Notes: generated from the sequence alone by a model not told the origin. A DNA stretch of 64,000 nucleotides from Nelumbo lutea (GCA_022828595.1 JAKGHH010000006.1:18162499-18226498), one strand, 5' to 3'. Positions 48,458 through 59,222 are shown, numbered from the stretch's first letter. Numbers and translations are program-made.

Positions 48458-50067
48458 TGATGTGTGGCTCATTGTGACACTAGCAAGTGCACTAGCCGTT
48501 CAAGTAATAAAGTAGTGAGTGAAGTATCGTTCCCACGAGGATTTAGGAAACAATTACCAATACTAAATTGAACATTTCTTATCTGATCAACAAATAAATC
48601 AAAACTCTAATGAAAGCTAAGAAATCCTAAATTAAAATCTATCTAAATCATTGGTCCAATTGCCTTCAATTCAGGTTAGAAGAGTAAGCAGTAAATGTCA
48701 ATCTCAGAATTCAGCAATCTATCAATTTGGATCATTCGAATGAATCATGATTGAGCCTTGGTTTGGTGAAACCCCAAGGTCATGAACAGCCTCTCTCAAG
48801 CGCATGTTCATCCTATGCATGAGTGACGGTTCTTCTATCTCTAGCAAGAATCTAATCCCCATGCATGCATTTCTTCAAACACTTCTAAGGCATCAATTCA
48901 AATCTGAATTGATCACCAACTGAATTGTGCAAGTTATCTCTAACCTTGCACTCAATTCAGTTCTTGAATAGTAGATCTGAATTCCTAGAGTCTCTCTCAA
49001 GCACTCTAGGAATTCCAAGCTGTAGATTAATTCGCCCAATCTGAAATTTGCAGATCTGAATTCTCTTTCAAGCAATTCAGATCTTGCAATCTCAGATCTG
49101 AGAATTCAGATCTGAGTTTTGAAGGTTAGTTGGCCGAATTGATCTGCAATCACACCCTTATTCAAGAAACTTCAAGTACAATGCATGATCATTTGAATGA
49201 ATCAAAAAGAATTAGATTGCTGAACTGAAATTTTACAAGCTGAAATACATCAAGGAAGAATGGAAACAAGGAGAAAGAAGAAAGAACATATAACTAAGAA
49301 ACTGAATTCAAATCAAAAGAGAATGAAACTACAAATGATTTATTACAAAAAATCTTTGAATCACAATCCCTCAATTCGAACTCACCTTCTTCTTCTAGCT
49401 TGCTTGTCTTGAACTTCCTTCAGCCCTTCTTCTTCTTCTTCCTTGCGCCTAGCCTTCTTCTCTTCTCTTCTCTCAAGGTGGCTGAACCTCTAAGAGTGGG
49501 AGAGCCTTTCTCTCAAGCAATTGAACAACTTTCTCCCCTCCTAGAGGCCTCCTTATATAGTTTTTCAAGGGGCTCTTGCCCCTTCTTGAAGCCTCTAGAA
49601 TGGGGTGTATTACACCCCTCATGAACCTTCTAGAGTGCTCCCTCCTTCTCTTCAAGAAACTCCTAGAAGTTGCCGCCCCTAGCTCCCTTTGGGCTGCTAT
49701 TTGGGCTACAACTTAGCTTGCTTTTGAGCTCATGTGGGCTACACTCTAGGCTGTTATTTGGGCTAAAAATGGGCCTTCCTTGCTGGGCCGAATTCTCCTC
49801 ATAGCTAGGCTTCTTCCCTTGGATTTTCCAAAGAGTTTCACTTGCTCTTCTTGGGCCGAATGAAATTCTCTTGCTCTCATGGCTGGGCCGGGCTGAACTT
49901 GATAAATTTTTGGGTTTTCTTTTCTTGCTTTTGCCTTCTTTTTGTTGATTTGGCTCCCCCTGAAATCTTTCTTGCAATCAAGCTAAAATACGGCAAAAAT
50001 TTAATTAAACCATTATAAAATTTCATGCAAAAACCTCATAAAATATAGATAAATTGTAAGTTCATCA
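48458..50067 (-). repeat. S 3' LTR
   Basis: Differs from the right LTR at only two positions that I found (48468 C versus 55373 A; 48891 C versus 55796 T). The TATA box is the complement of ccttatatag at 49551-49560. Confidence 0.95.
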
Positions 50068-50107
50068 AATACCCCCACACTTAAGCTTTTGCTTGTCCTC
50101 AAGCAAA
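50068..50107 (-). other. S polypurine tract and adjacent hairpin
   Basis: Complement of aatacccccacacttaag is the purine tract. The hairpin beside it on the plus strand is tttgcttg-TCCT-caagcaaa (50088-50107). Confidence 0.78.
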
Positions 50108-50450
50108 GACATCAGCCATAAACTTAACATTCCCCCCTTCTGTTCTCACCATTTACCTGGTGAAGTATTTAAGATAGAAATGCATTGGGTAGTCGGGGAA
50201 CTTTTGTAAGTGCTCAACTCTTATTCTTGTAAATTACCATTTAAGATATGTATCAGATCCAAGGAAAGGAGAATATGAATTTCATCATAGTCTAGCCTTC
50301 ACTCCTAATTCATATATAAATCAGCTCCTTAATTGTCAAGGTTAATAATCAAATTTAACTAAGTTTCACATCTGTAACTGAATCTCAATGAGAGTTCAAC
50401 TTTAGAGTGCCCCTTTGAACCTCAGCTATCACCACAATTTCTTAATTCTA

Positions 50451-50607
50451 GGGTTGAGTGCATCTTATGCTCCATCTCACCCTTTTCTTTTTTTTTTTTT
50501 TTTTTCGGTGTGAGTGCATTTTATGCTCCATCTCACACACTTTTCTCTCTTTTTTTTTTTTTTTTTTTTTTTTGGTGTGAGTGCATCTTATGCTCCATCT
50601 CACACTG
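50451..50607. repeat. Three hairpin repeats in S separated by T runs
   Basis: Copies at about 50451-50482, 50507-50540 and 50574-50607 share GTGAGTGCATTTTATGCTCC plus ATCTCAC with the four copies in R. Two copies have GCATCTTATGC in the loop. Long poly-T stretches sit between copies. Confidence 0.85.
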
Positions 50608-50975
50608 GTCACTTGCTTGAGGTAGGTAAATAGGACTCATGTTCTGAGCTGCTAGTTTTACTATTCAGCTCAAAATAGCGGAGTCAATTCGGGCTTTTGT
50701 CTTTCTTTGCAAATATTGAACCTCAAGAATCAACACTTCAGATGTGCACTAGCTTTCTTGACCATTAACAATGAAATCAAGGGCTTCCATACACATGAAG
50801 GAAGTTAGGGCTAGTCATGCTGAAAGGCATATTCAGCTCCCCTTTTCTCCTGCATAAATCAAATTGGGTCATTCACAAGAATAAAAACTTAACAAGTACA
50901 TCAGTCTCCCTCAACTCATTGAATTCCTTCTTAAAAAATCATCAAATAAATAGTAATGAACTTGAGGGGTTCCAG

Positions 50976-51017
<42 letters not shown>

Positions 51018-51088
51018 GTTATGTCATTGCCTGCATATGTGTGTTGGGGTGCATGGTTTCAGCCCCCATACCCTAGCCTCGGGCTCAC

Positions 51089-51125
51089 TCCCCCACACTT
51101 AAGATGAACATTGTCCTCAATGTTC
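51089..51125 (-). other. Second, internal purine-tract/hairpin module in S
   Basis: cccccacacttaag is again followed by a hairpin, gaacattg-TCCT-caatgttc (51106-51125), with the same loop and a third stem sequence. It lies about 1.0 kb inside the element from the LTR-adjacent one. Confidence 0.65.
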
Positions 51126-51373
51126 GTAGTGTTAGGCAGTAACAATAAAACTAGCAAGAGCATCATCAAGTAATAGGAGGTATTTAGAGGACTTCCCTGA
51201 AGATCATTCTTAAATTCTGCAATATGTTGTCGGTGGAAAACTTCTTCTGCTAGAAATCACTTGCAAACTAGAAGAGGAGATCAGTATCTTTATTCAATTA
51301 AATTCTAAGAAAAACTAACTAAACTTAAATGCTATGAAAAATAAAAACAAAAAGCAAGTAAGACAGTTTATGA

Positions 51374-52672
51374 CTAAGTATCTGAATTGGGAATTCTCCC
51401 AACAGCCTCTTGTTCCCTTGGGTTTACCATGGTGTTACTAGGTAAGGTACCCGGAGCCCTTTCTGAAATCATCTGTGCCAGTTGCCCAACCTGAGTTTCC
51501 AAGTTCCTTATCGATGTTTCGTTTTTCTGAAATCTATTTTCCGCACTAGCTATGAACTTGGTCATCAGCTCCTCCAAGTTAGATTTTGGTTCCGGCTGAT
51601 AGAAGTTTTGGTGGAAAGGCTTAGGTGCATGCTGATTCAGGTGGCCTCTCCATCCGGGGTTATGGGCATGATGGTACTGATTTCCTGGCTGTCTTGTAAA
51701 GTTGCCAACAAAGTCTACTTGTTCTGTGGACTGAAAAGTCTGACTGCCAACTTGGAATTCAGTGCTATCATGGCCTCCCCCACACTTATCATACTGTATA
51801 TGCATAGCTTCCATCTGCATCTCATCAAATTTTTTTCTAAGTGCTCCTATTTGTGCAGAGAGAGCTGTGTATGTATCCACATTATGAAGGCCATGCTGCT
51901 TTCTAACTGGTGTCCTTTCTGAATGCCATTGGTAGTTATTGGCTGCCATCTCCTCGATGAGTGCATGGGCAACCTCAGGAGTCTTATTGTTTATGGAGCC
52001 CCCAGCTGCTGCATCTAAGATGGTCTTGTTTGAATCGGTCAGACCATTATAAAATGTTTGCACCTGCAGCCAAATCGGAAGGCCATGGTGAGGAACCCTC
52101 CTTAGTAGCTCCTTGTAACGTTCCCAGGACTCATAGAGAGATTCCCCCTCTTGCTGGAAAAAAGTAGTGATGTCATTCCTCATTTTAGCAGTTTTAGAAG
52201 GGGGAAAATATTTAGAGAGAAAACGGCTGGCCATTTCGTCCCATGTGGCTATAGATCCTGCCGGTAATGAGTTCAACCAAGCTTTGGCTTTATCCTTCAA
52301 AGAAAATGGGAATAACCTCAGCCGGATGGCATCATCACTTACCCCATTGTGTTTGAAGGTGTCACAGATTTCCAAGAAGTTAGCAATATGGGCATTCGGA
52401 TCCTCATGGGCCATACCACAAAACTGAACCGTATTTTGTATCATTTGGATTATGGCCGGTTTAATTTCGAAGTTATTGGCAGCAATAGTTGGCCTGATAA
52501 TGCTGGAGACAGTCCCGGTGAGGGTAGGCTTGGCATAATCCATCATAGTTCTTTGTTCAGCCATTTCTTGTGCTTCTTGTCTGACTTGCTTAGCAGCTCT
52601 CAAACGGACACGGAGAGTCCGTTCAATCTCCGGGTCGTAAAGGATCTCTTCCAGTTCAGGTCTGCTTGTCAT
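51374..52672 (-). CDS. S gag polyprotein, open reading frame of 432 residues
   Basis: Gag forms the virus-like particle in which the element's RNA is copied. Residues 8-40 contain EEILYDPEIERTLRVRLRAA; 60-240 form the retrotransposon gag domain (FCGMAHEDPNAHI, LFPFSLKDKAKAWLNSLPAG, TWDEMASRFLSKYFPPSK, LYESWERYKELLRRVPHH, FYNGLTDSNKTILDAAAGG). The place of the zinc knuckle (294-306) reads YDKCGGGHDSTEF, where C-x2-C-x4-H-x4-C is expected, so the first and last Cys are lost. A helical segment near 380-415 (FIASAENRFQKNETSIRNLE) precedes the end. The frame stops at 51374 before any protease. The uninterrupted frame agrees with the young LTRs. The start is the first Met after a 2.7 kb leader. Confidence 0.9.
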   Translation of the reverse strand: MTSRPELEEILYDPEIERTLRVRLRAAKQVRQEAQEMAEQRTMMDYAKPTLTGTVSSIIRPTIAANNFEIKPAIIQMIQNTVQFCGMAHEDPNAHIANFLEICDTFKHNGVSDDAIRLRLFPFSLKDKAKAWLNSLPAGSIATWDEMASRFLSKYFPPSKTAKMRNDITTFFQQEGESLYESWERYKELLRRVPHHGLPIWLQVQTFYNGLTDSNKTILDAAAGGSINNKTPEVAHALIEEMAANNYQWHSERTPVRKQHGLHNVDTYTALSAQIGALRKKFDEMQMEAMHIQYDKCGGGHDSTEFQVGSQTFQSTEQVDFVGNFTRQPGNQYHHAHNPGWRGHLNQHAPKPFHQNFYQPEPKSNLEELMTKFIASAENRFQKNETSIRNLETQVGQLAQMISERAPGTLPSNTMVNPREQEAVGRIPNSDT

Positions 52673-55336
52673 AAACTGTAAAGGTCAAAGCAATAAAAAG
52701 GCCAATATTCACAAAAGAAAATAAATAACTAATCCTATTACAACTGAAAATGTAAAGTGAAGTATTGGAATATACAAACCTACATCCTAAAATAAATAAA
52801 TGCAGCTAACTAAAAGCATATCAACATTTTATTCAATATACGGAATTCAGTAGCAATTTACAAACAGGTCTGAATTCAGTAATCTCTGAGTAGAACAACA
52901 GTTTACAAATTCCTCTTCTTTATATTGCTGAAATCAGGGACGGGATTTAATTACACAGATCTAAACTGCTGAGAGCTGAAATCTCAGTAGCTACTGAGAA
53001 CAGTAATATACAGTTATGAAATCTTAGCAGCTACTGAGGACAGCCAAGTGCGGATCAGCAGTGATTGTGTTCAGGTCTGAGTTTCATATTAAAAGGCTCT
53101 TCTGTGCTACTGAAGGTCAATACACTAAACTGAAGTCAATGTACAAAGGATTGATAGCAATTCAGACATCAGTTCTACACAAAATTGAGATCAGCTCTGA
53201 AATCTCAGAAGCCACTAAGAACAACAATAAATATAATAGCAGCTGCTGATAACAGTACAGTTGTGCTCAGGTCTGATTTCCATATTGGAAGGCTACTAAA
53301 TATTAGATCTGAGCCCACTGTTTTGATGAGCTATGCATCACCAAACACCAGATGGAGTAGCCATACTAAAACTGAGCAATTCAGTAGGATAACCTACTGA
53401 TATTAGCAATGAAACATGCTGTATACAGATCTGCACAAAACCGAAATCAATCAGTAGAAAAAAATAATCTGAAATCAGACCTGTATTCACCATGGTGTGG
53501 ATGCTGGGATCTTATTTTCTTTTTCTTTTCTTTTTCTATTTTTCTTTTCTTTCCTTCTTTTTTTTTTTTTTTTTTTAAAGGAAGAAAACTAAAACAAAAT
53601 ACAGCAATGCAACCAAAATCTTTTTGGATGAGTGCAGGTCTGATTGATGAATGCAATTCAGATCTGAACTCATTTTGAGATTTATTTATTTATTTATTTG
53701 TATTTTTTTTTTTTTTTAGAACCAAAAGAAGAAGAGAAATTTGATTTGCATAAGCTACATTAAAACTGAAACTAAGGATGGAACAATCAAGTATCAAGAG
53801 AAGAAACATGGCTCCATCAATGTAGCCCTTGATGGAGTATACACTTATTGGAATGTAGTACACACGGCTGCACACACCCATTCAGATCTGTTAGACTTTC
53901 TATTCATGCACAGCTGAAATCAGAGCTATCTATCTTGAAAAAAAATTTCAAAGATCTGCCTAGGACAATTCACAATGCCAATTTAGTAATGTTAATTGTA
54001 ATACAAACCTGTTCAAAACCTGCCCTGGTTCAGTCTTGCTGTAGCAGGTCTGCTATAGTAGCCCTGCTATAGGTCTGAACTCTAATAGAAAAATGGTGTG
54101 GAAGTGCCACTTTTCATGAAATCTCTTGAGGCATAAAAAAATTCTCAGATTAAATATACTTTTCTTCAACCAAATCAGCTTAGATAGATCGGAGTACAAG
54201 TTATTTAATACAGCAAAGTATGCCCTGTATCCTGCTCTGTTCACAACCCCAGTTCAGATCTAGGTGGTTGCAGATCCGAATTTCTTCAACCATGACTATC
54301 CAATTGTTTTTGGGAGATAGCAGATTTTTTGTAGGGTGTATTGGGGTGACGATAACCCCCAATTATCCTTTAAATTTACATCAGTTCAGGTCTGAGTTCA
54401 AGAGAACTCAGATCTGAACTGTTGCAGATCTGCTACAGCAGAACTCAGATCTGAACTCAGATCTGAGTTCTGATCCGAATCCTTGGTTTCCATGGTTCTT
54501 TCTCTTTCTTTTTTTTTTCACTATCTAAATATATATTTTTTTCTTTTTGTAATGAAAGAAAAGAATAATAAAGGGCTGAGAACAGATTTTATTTTTTTTT
54601 GAGTATTGCAGTTCTGCTATAGCAGAGTTCAGGTCTGAACTCAAGTCTGAGTTCAGATCTGAAATCTCAATTGCCTTACCTTCAGTTATTTCTACCAAAT
54701 TGTTTTTGAGGAATAGCAGAAGTACCCTAGGGCGAATTGGGGTGGTGATGACACCCAATTCCCCTCAAAATTTCATCAGTTCAGGTCTGAGTTCAGAGGA
54801 ACTCAGATCTGAACTGTTGCAAATCTGCAATAGCAGAATTCAGATCTGAACTTAGATCTGAGTTCTGATCCGAATTCTCAATTGCTCCTCTGGTTGTTCA
54901 AAAGATCTCCCCCTTTTTTTTTCATTTGTTTTTTTTTTATTTTTGTAATGAAAGAAAAGAATAAGAAAATCTGAAACACAAGCAATTCTTTTCGGCTGAG
55001 TGCTGCAGATCTGAAATCTGCTGATCTGAGTGCCGAATGCAACTCAGATCTGCAACACTCATTTTTTTTTTGTGAATTTTTTTTTTCTTTTTTTTTTTTT
55101 CTTTTTGAAGGGAACAACATCAAGATTGAATAGAAATCAAATATGCCTTTATTAAAATGAAACTGAAACCAGAAAAAGAGAGTAATCTACTTAAGAAAGA
55201 AGAAACATAACTACATGAGTACAGCAGTTGCAGTCCAAGCTGAAATGAAAAAGTTAGCAAATTAACCCAACTATGAATGCAATGCTGAATGAGATCAGAT
55301 TAAGAATGCTCAATGTTTCCTAATATTGCTTCTCTA
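52673..55336 (-). other. S untranslated leader with repeated TCAGATCTGA-type motifs
   Basis: About 2.66 kb between primer site and gag. No supported frame. It is rich in agatctgaactcagatctgag-like motifs (clusters 54385-54480, 54605-54665, 54775-54870, 55005-55055) and in T runs. Confidence 0.75.
54290..54880. repeat. Imperfect direct duplication of about 400 bp period in the S leader
   Basis: The stretch caattgtttttgggagatagcag...catcagttcaggtctgag near 54300-54480 recurs near 54697-54875 with about 80 percent similarity by eye. Each copy ends in a cluster of TCAGATCTGA palindromes. Confidence 0.7.
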
Positions 55337-55338
55337 AG

Positions 55339-55357
55339 TCCCCGGCAACGGCGCCAA
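55339..55357 (-). other. S primer-binding site
   Basis: The complement reads TGGCGCCGTTGCCGGGGAC, the same type as in R. A few bases separate it from the LTR at 55363. Confidence 0.87.
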
Positions 55358-55362
55358 AAACT

Positions 55363-56972
55363 TGATGTGTGGATCATTGTGACACTAGCAAGTGCACTAG
55401 CCGTTCAAGTAATAAAGTAGTGAGTGAAGTATCGTTCCCACGAGGATTTAGGAAACAATTACCAATACTAAATTGAACATTTCTTATCTGATCAACAAAT
55501 AAATCAAAACTCTAATGAAAGCTAAGAAATCCTAAATTAAAATCTATCTAAATCATTGGTCCAATTGCCTTCAATTCAGGTTAGAAGAGTAAGCAGTAAA
55601 TGTCAATCTCAGAATTCAGCAATCTATCAATTTGGATCATTCGAATGAATCATGATTGAGCCTTGGTTTGGTGAAACCCCAAGGTCATGAACAGCCTCTC
55701 TCAAGCGCATGTTCATCCTATGCATGAGTGACGGTTCTTCTATCTCTAGCAAGAATCTAATCCCCATGCATGCATTTCTTCAAACACTTCTAAGGTATCA
55801 ATTCAAATCTGAATTGATCACCAACTGAATTGTGCAAGTTATCTCTAACCTTGCACTCAATTCAGTTCTTGAATAGTAGATCTGAATTCCTAGAGTCTCT
55901 CTCAAGCACTCTAGGAATTCCAAGCTGTAGATTAATTCGCCCAATCTGAAATTTGCAGATCTGAATTCTCTTTCAAGCAATTCAGATCTTGCAATCTCAG
56001 ATCTGAGAATTCAGATCTGAGTTTTGAAGGTTAGTTGGCCGAATTGATCTGCAATCACACCCTTATTCAAGAAACTTCAAGTACAATGCATGATCATTTG
56101 AATGAATCAAAAAGAATTAGATTGCTGAACTGAAATTTTACAAGCTGAAATACATCAAGGAAGAATGGAAACAAGGAGAAAGAAGAAAGAACATATAACT
56201 AAGAAACTGAATTCAAATCAAAAGAGAATGAAACTACAAATGATTTATTACAAAAAATCTTTGAATCACAATCCCTCAATTCGAACTCACCTTCTTCTTC
56301 TAGCTTGCTTGTCTTGAACTTCCTTCAGCCCTTCTTCTTCTTCTTCCTTGCGCCTAGCCTTCTTCTCTTCTCTTCTCTCAAGGTGGCTGAACCTCTAAGA
56401 GTGGGAGAGCCTTTCTCTCAAGCAATTGAACAACTTTCTCCCCTCCTAGAGGCCTCCTTATATAGTTTTTCAAGGGGCTCTTGCCCCTTCTTGAAGCCTC
56501 TAGAATGGGGTGTATTACACCCCTCATGAACCTTCTAGAGTGCTCCCTCCTTCTCTTCAAGAAACTCCTAGAAGTTGCCGCCCCTAGCTCCCTTTGGGCT
56601 GCTATTTGGGCTACAACTTAGCTTGCTTTTGAGCTCATGTGGGCTACACTCTAGGCTGTTATTTGGGCTAAAAATGGGCCTTCCTTGCTGGGCCGAATTC
56701 TCCTCATAGCTAGGCTTCTTCCCTTGGATTTTCCAAAGAGTTTCACTTGCTCTTCTTGGGCCGAATGAAATTCTCTTGCTCTCATGGCTGGGCCGGGCTG
56801 AACTTGATAAATTTTTGGGTTTTCTTTTCTTGCTTTTGCCTTCTTTTTGTTGATTTGGCTCCCCCTGAAATCTTTCTTGCAATCAAGCTAAAATACGGCA
56901 AAAATTTAATTAAACCATTATAAAATTTCATGCAAAAACCTCATAAAATATAGATAAATTGTAAGTTCATCA
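55363..56972 (-). repeat. S 5' LTR
   Basis: 1,610 bp, almost identical to 48458-50067. TATA box complement at 56456-56465. Confidence 0.95.
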
Positions 56973-56973
56973 A

Positions 56974-57792
56974 GCCGACCATTTTTTTTAATTCTGAAAA
57001 GATAAAAACTAATTTAGTTTGACTTACCTAGATTGCCAGTTCAAAATCCCAACTTGATTTCAATGGTTGAAGCCTTTCAATGTCCAAGCCTCCTAAATTG
57101 AGATACTTGAGTTGGTTGAGCAAGCATTCTTCTTGTTGAAAGTCGAAACTTCGATAAAGTTGAGACTTGAGAATTGGAGATTGCAGAATCAAACAATCAG
57201 CTAATCAGAATTTCTCAGATTGCAGATAATTGAGAATGTATAAGTGTGAGAAAGAGAGAATTAAGAGAATTATTAAATTGATGTGATGAGAATGGTAGAG
57301 GATAAGGCTATTTATAGGAATTGAACATAATTCAATTGCCTAAAATACCCCAAAAAAATATCTGTTATTTAGTTGTTGGGAGGAGTATTTTGGTCATTGT
57401 AAAGTTACTTATAATTTTACCCAAAATGCCCCCTAAACTAGTTGTTATATAGCTATTGGGGGCATTTATGTCATTTTTAACCCCCATAAGAAAAATACAA
57501 AAGTAGCCCCCTAATATGGCTATTTATAGCTGTTGGGGGGGGTATTTCTGTAAACCCCCCCAAAAGCTGAAACTAGCTGTTGGGCCCCTTTAGGATGGGG
57601 GCCCAATAGCTATATTCCCAAGCGGCCCGTTACGGGCCTGGCAGTCCGTCCTGTGCTGTTGGCTAGGCCGTGTCGACACGTGGGCCATGGGTGGCATGGT
57701 ACGTGCTGTTGTGCCGTGCCATGCCGGCCCATGGGCCTTGAACCCCGACCCATCATGGCATAGACCTCTGTGTCGGGCCTGGCACGGCCCGT
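56974..57792 (-). other. hAT 5' region and terminus
   Basis: Untranslated 5' part of the hAT. It holds three imperfect repeats of about 65-75 bp (57345-57575), each with a gttgttatatagctattggggg-like core, and a GC-rich terminus (57600-57792) with ggcacggcccg and gtgccgtgccatgccggccc motifs inverted relative to 9666-9910. Confidence 0.75.
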
Positions 57793-57860
57793 TAGAGGGA
57801 AGCATCAAGAAGCATGGAGCCTTCTGATTTGGATAATTTGACATTTAGCTCCAAGGGAGG
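57793..57860 (-). pseudogene. Copia-A pol fragment between hAT and M
   Basis: The minus strand reads PPLELNVKLSKSEGSMLLDA then SL, the Copia segment that immediately precedes the LVGSLIYLT block. That block lies at 9640-9660, on the other side of the hAT, which proves the hAT inserted here. Confidence 0.85.
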
Positions 57861-59222
57861 CCTAAGGATTCAAATATCAATATGATATGTCTAATACAAG
57901 ATCGGTATTGGTGGTAGTGGATATGGATCGATACACGCGATACATAGATATACCATACATGCACAACATCTATCCTAAAAAATTTTACGTCTAGTACGAT
58001 TCGAACCCAGGCCTTACTTTGCAACTTCACATGCTTAGCAATTTAAGCCACTAAGCCATCTTTTAGTTTTTAATTATAAATGAAATACAATTATTATTAT
58101 TATTATCTTTATTGTAAACATATAATCTGAATAAATGTCATATCTTTATATTCAACAGTTCCAACTTAAAATTAAATAAAATAATATTAAAATTTAATAT
58201 TTATAAATAATAAATAAAATAAATAATCTACCAATTTTATATGTATATCAAAAATTGATTTTTTACTAAATAAATTTATATGAATAAAAATAATAATAAT
58301 AGATAATTATTTTAGAACTTAAAAGTTATATATGATATGTTTTTAATATGTTTTTATAAATTATTAATTAATATTTTAATTTAAACTAAATAATAACATA
58401 TTTATTATTTATAAAAATAAAAATTTTGTTTACAAAATATTCAAGCATATAATATTATATTGGATCTATTAAATACGTTAATTTAAATTTATATAAAAAT
58501 TATTTAGTATTTTTGAAAAATTATTGAAATAAAAGTGTTAATAATGGAATAATCATTTTAGTAATTAAAAAATTATGAATTTGCAATATTATATGATTTT
58601 AAAAATTTTAATATATACATATGAAATATTTTAAGTTTACCTTATATATTTTATAAATTATCAATTGATATTTTGATTTACATTTTATAATAACATATTT
58701 ATTATTTACAAAAATAAATATATTGTTTATCAAACATTTCAAAATTTAATATTTGGTTGGCTTTTTTCTATTAATGTTGAAAAGTAAAAATATTAAATTA
58801 AAAAATAATTAATATATAATAGCATTTGTTTGTATCTTAGAACTAAATAGAATATAATATAATAATGGTTTTATGCATGCATTAATTTGTAAAGATCTAT
58901 ATAATATGAGTCTTAGACTCCTGATGGATTATCAATAAAGTTGTATGATATCTATGCAGCACATGATATTAATTGTAATATATTCCTTTATATATACCAT
59001 TAAAATATACATTTCTTATGTATTTATATCTTATTTGTAGCTATTTTGATCTTAAAGCTAGTGTAGTTGATGTATTTACGAAATTTGTATCTATTTTCTT
59101 AGTGTATCAATGTGTTTTCATATCTTTCATTTGTATCCCTGCATTCCCAACGCATATCCATATTTGTATTCATATCCAAGTTGTCCGATACGATACCTGA
59201 TACCGATACTTTGATCCTTGGG
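57861..59222. mobile_element. M: AT-rich DNA element with imperfect terminal inverted repeats
   Basis: The left end cctaaggattcaaatatc and right end gatactttgatccttggg are inverted repeats (CCTAAGGATTCAAATATC against CCCAAGGATCAAAGTATC). The interior is very AT-rich with no supported coding. About 90 codons of Copia-A, including the YVDD site, are absent across it, so it is not a simple insertion. It could be a non-autonomous transposon plus a local deletion. No target duplication was found. Confidence 0.5.
57990..58060 (-). tRNA. tRNA-like sequence (decayed tRNA or SINE head)
   Basis: The minus strand contains TGGCTTAGTGGC (A-box form) followed about 38 bp later by GGGTTCGAATC (B-box form), the spacing of RNA polymerase III internal promoters. 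I could not fold a complete cloverleaf with an acceptor stem, so it is more likely a tRNA-derived relic than a working tRNA gene. Confidence 0.35.

Larger units (their letters stand above)
50108..51373 (-). other. S non-coding 3' region
   Basis: About 1.27 kb between gag and purine tract. It contains the hairpin repeats, three long T runs (near 50487, 50550 and 50979-51016) and a second purine-tract/hairpin module. No frame is supported. Confidence 0.75.
48458..56972 (-). mobile_element. S: young Athila-like gag-only retrotransposon
   Basis: 8,515 bp, flanked by agccga at 48452-48457 and 56973-56978 (five or six bp of duplication). The LTRs are 48458-50067 and 55363-56972, both 1,610 bp. The primer site lies beside the right LTR and the purine tract beside the left, so the element reads on the minus strand. 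Only gag is encoded; protease, reverse transcriptase, RNase H and integrase are absent. It fits the class of terminal-repeat elements that keep gag alone. Confidence 0.94.
9660..57798 (-). mobile_element. hAT-superfamily DNA transposon, split by two nested retrotransposons
   Basis: The element inserted into Copia-A; the flanking hexamer tagagg occurs at 9660-9665 and again at 57793-57798, which I read as the surviving part of the usual 8-bp duplication. Both ends carry GC-rich subterminal sequence with repeated cgggccgtgcc, inverted relative to each other, as in many plant hATs. On the minus strand it encodes a BED zinc finger, a catalytic domain and a hAT dimerisation domain, in that order. 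Subtracting Copia-O (36.1 kb) and S (8.5 kb) leaves about 3.5 kb, a normal size for an autonomous hAT. Confidence 0.85.

Noticed and set aside
49400..49624. Small frames repeated identically at 49400-49977 and 56305-56882
   Set aside because: They lie in the two nearly identical S LTRs; the duplication reflects the LTRs, not genes.
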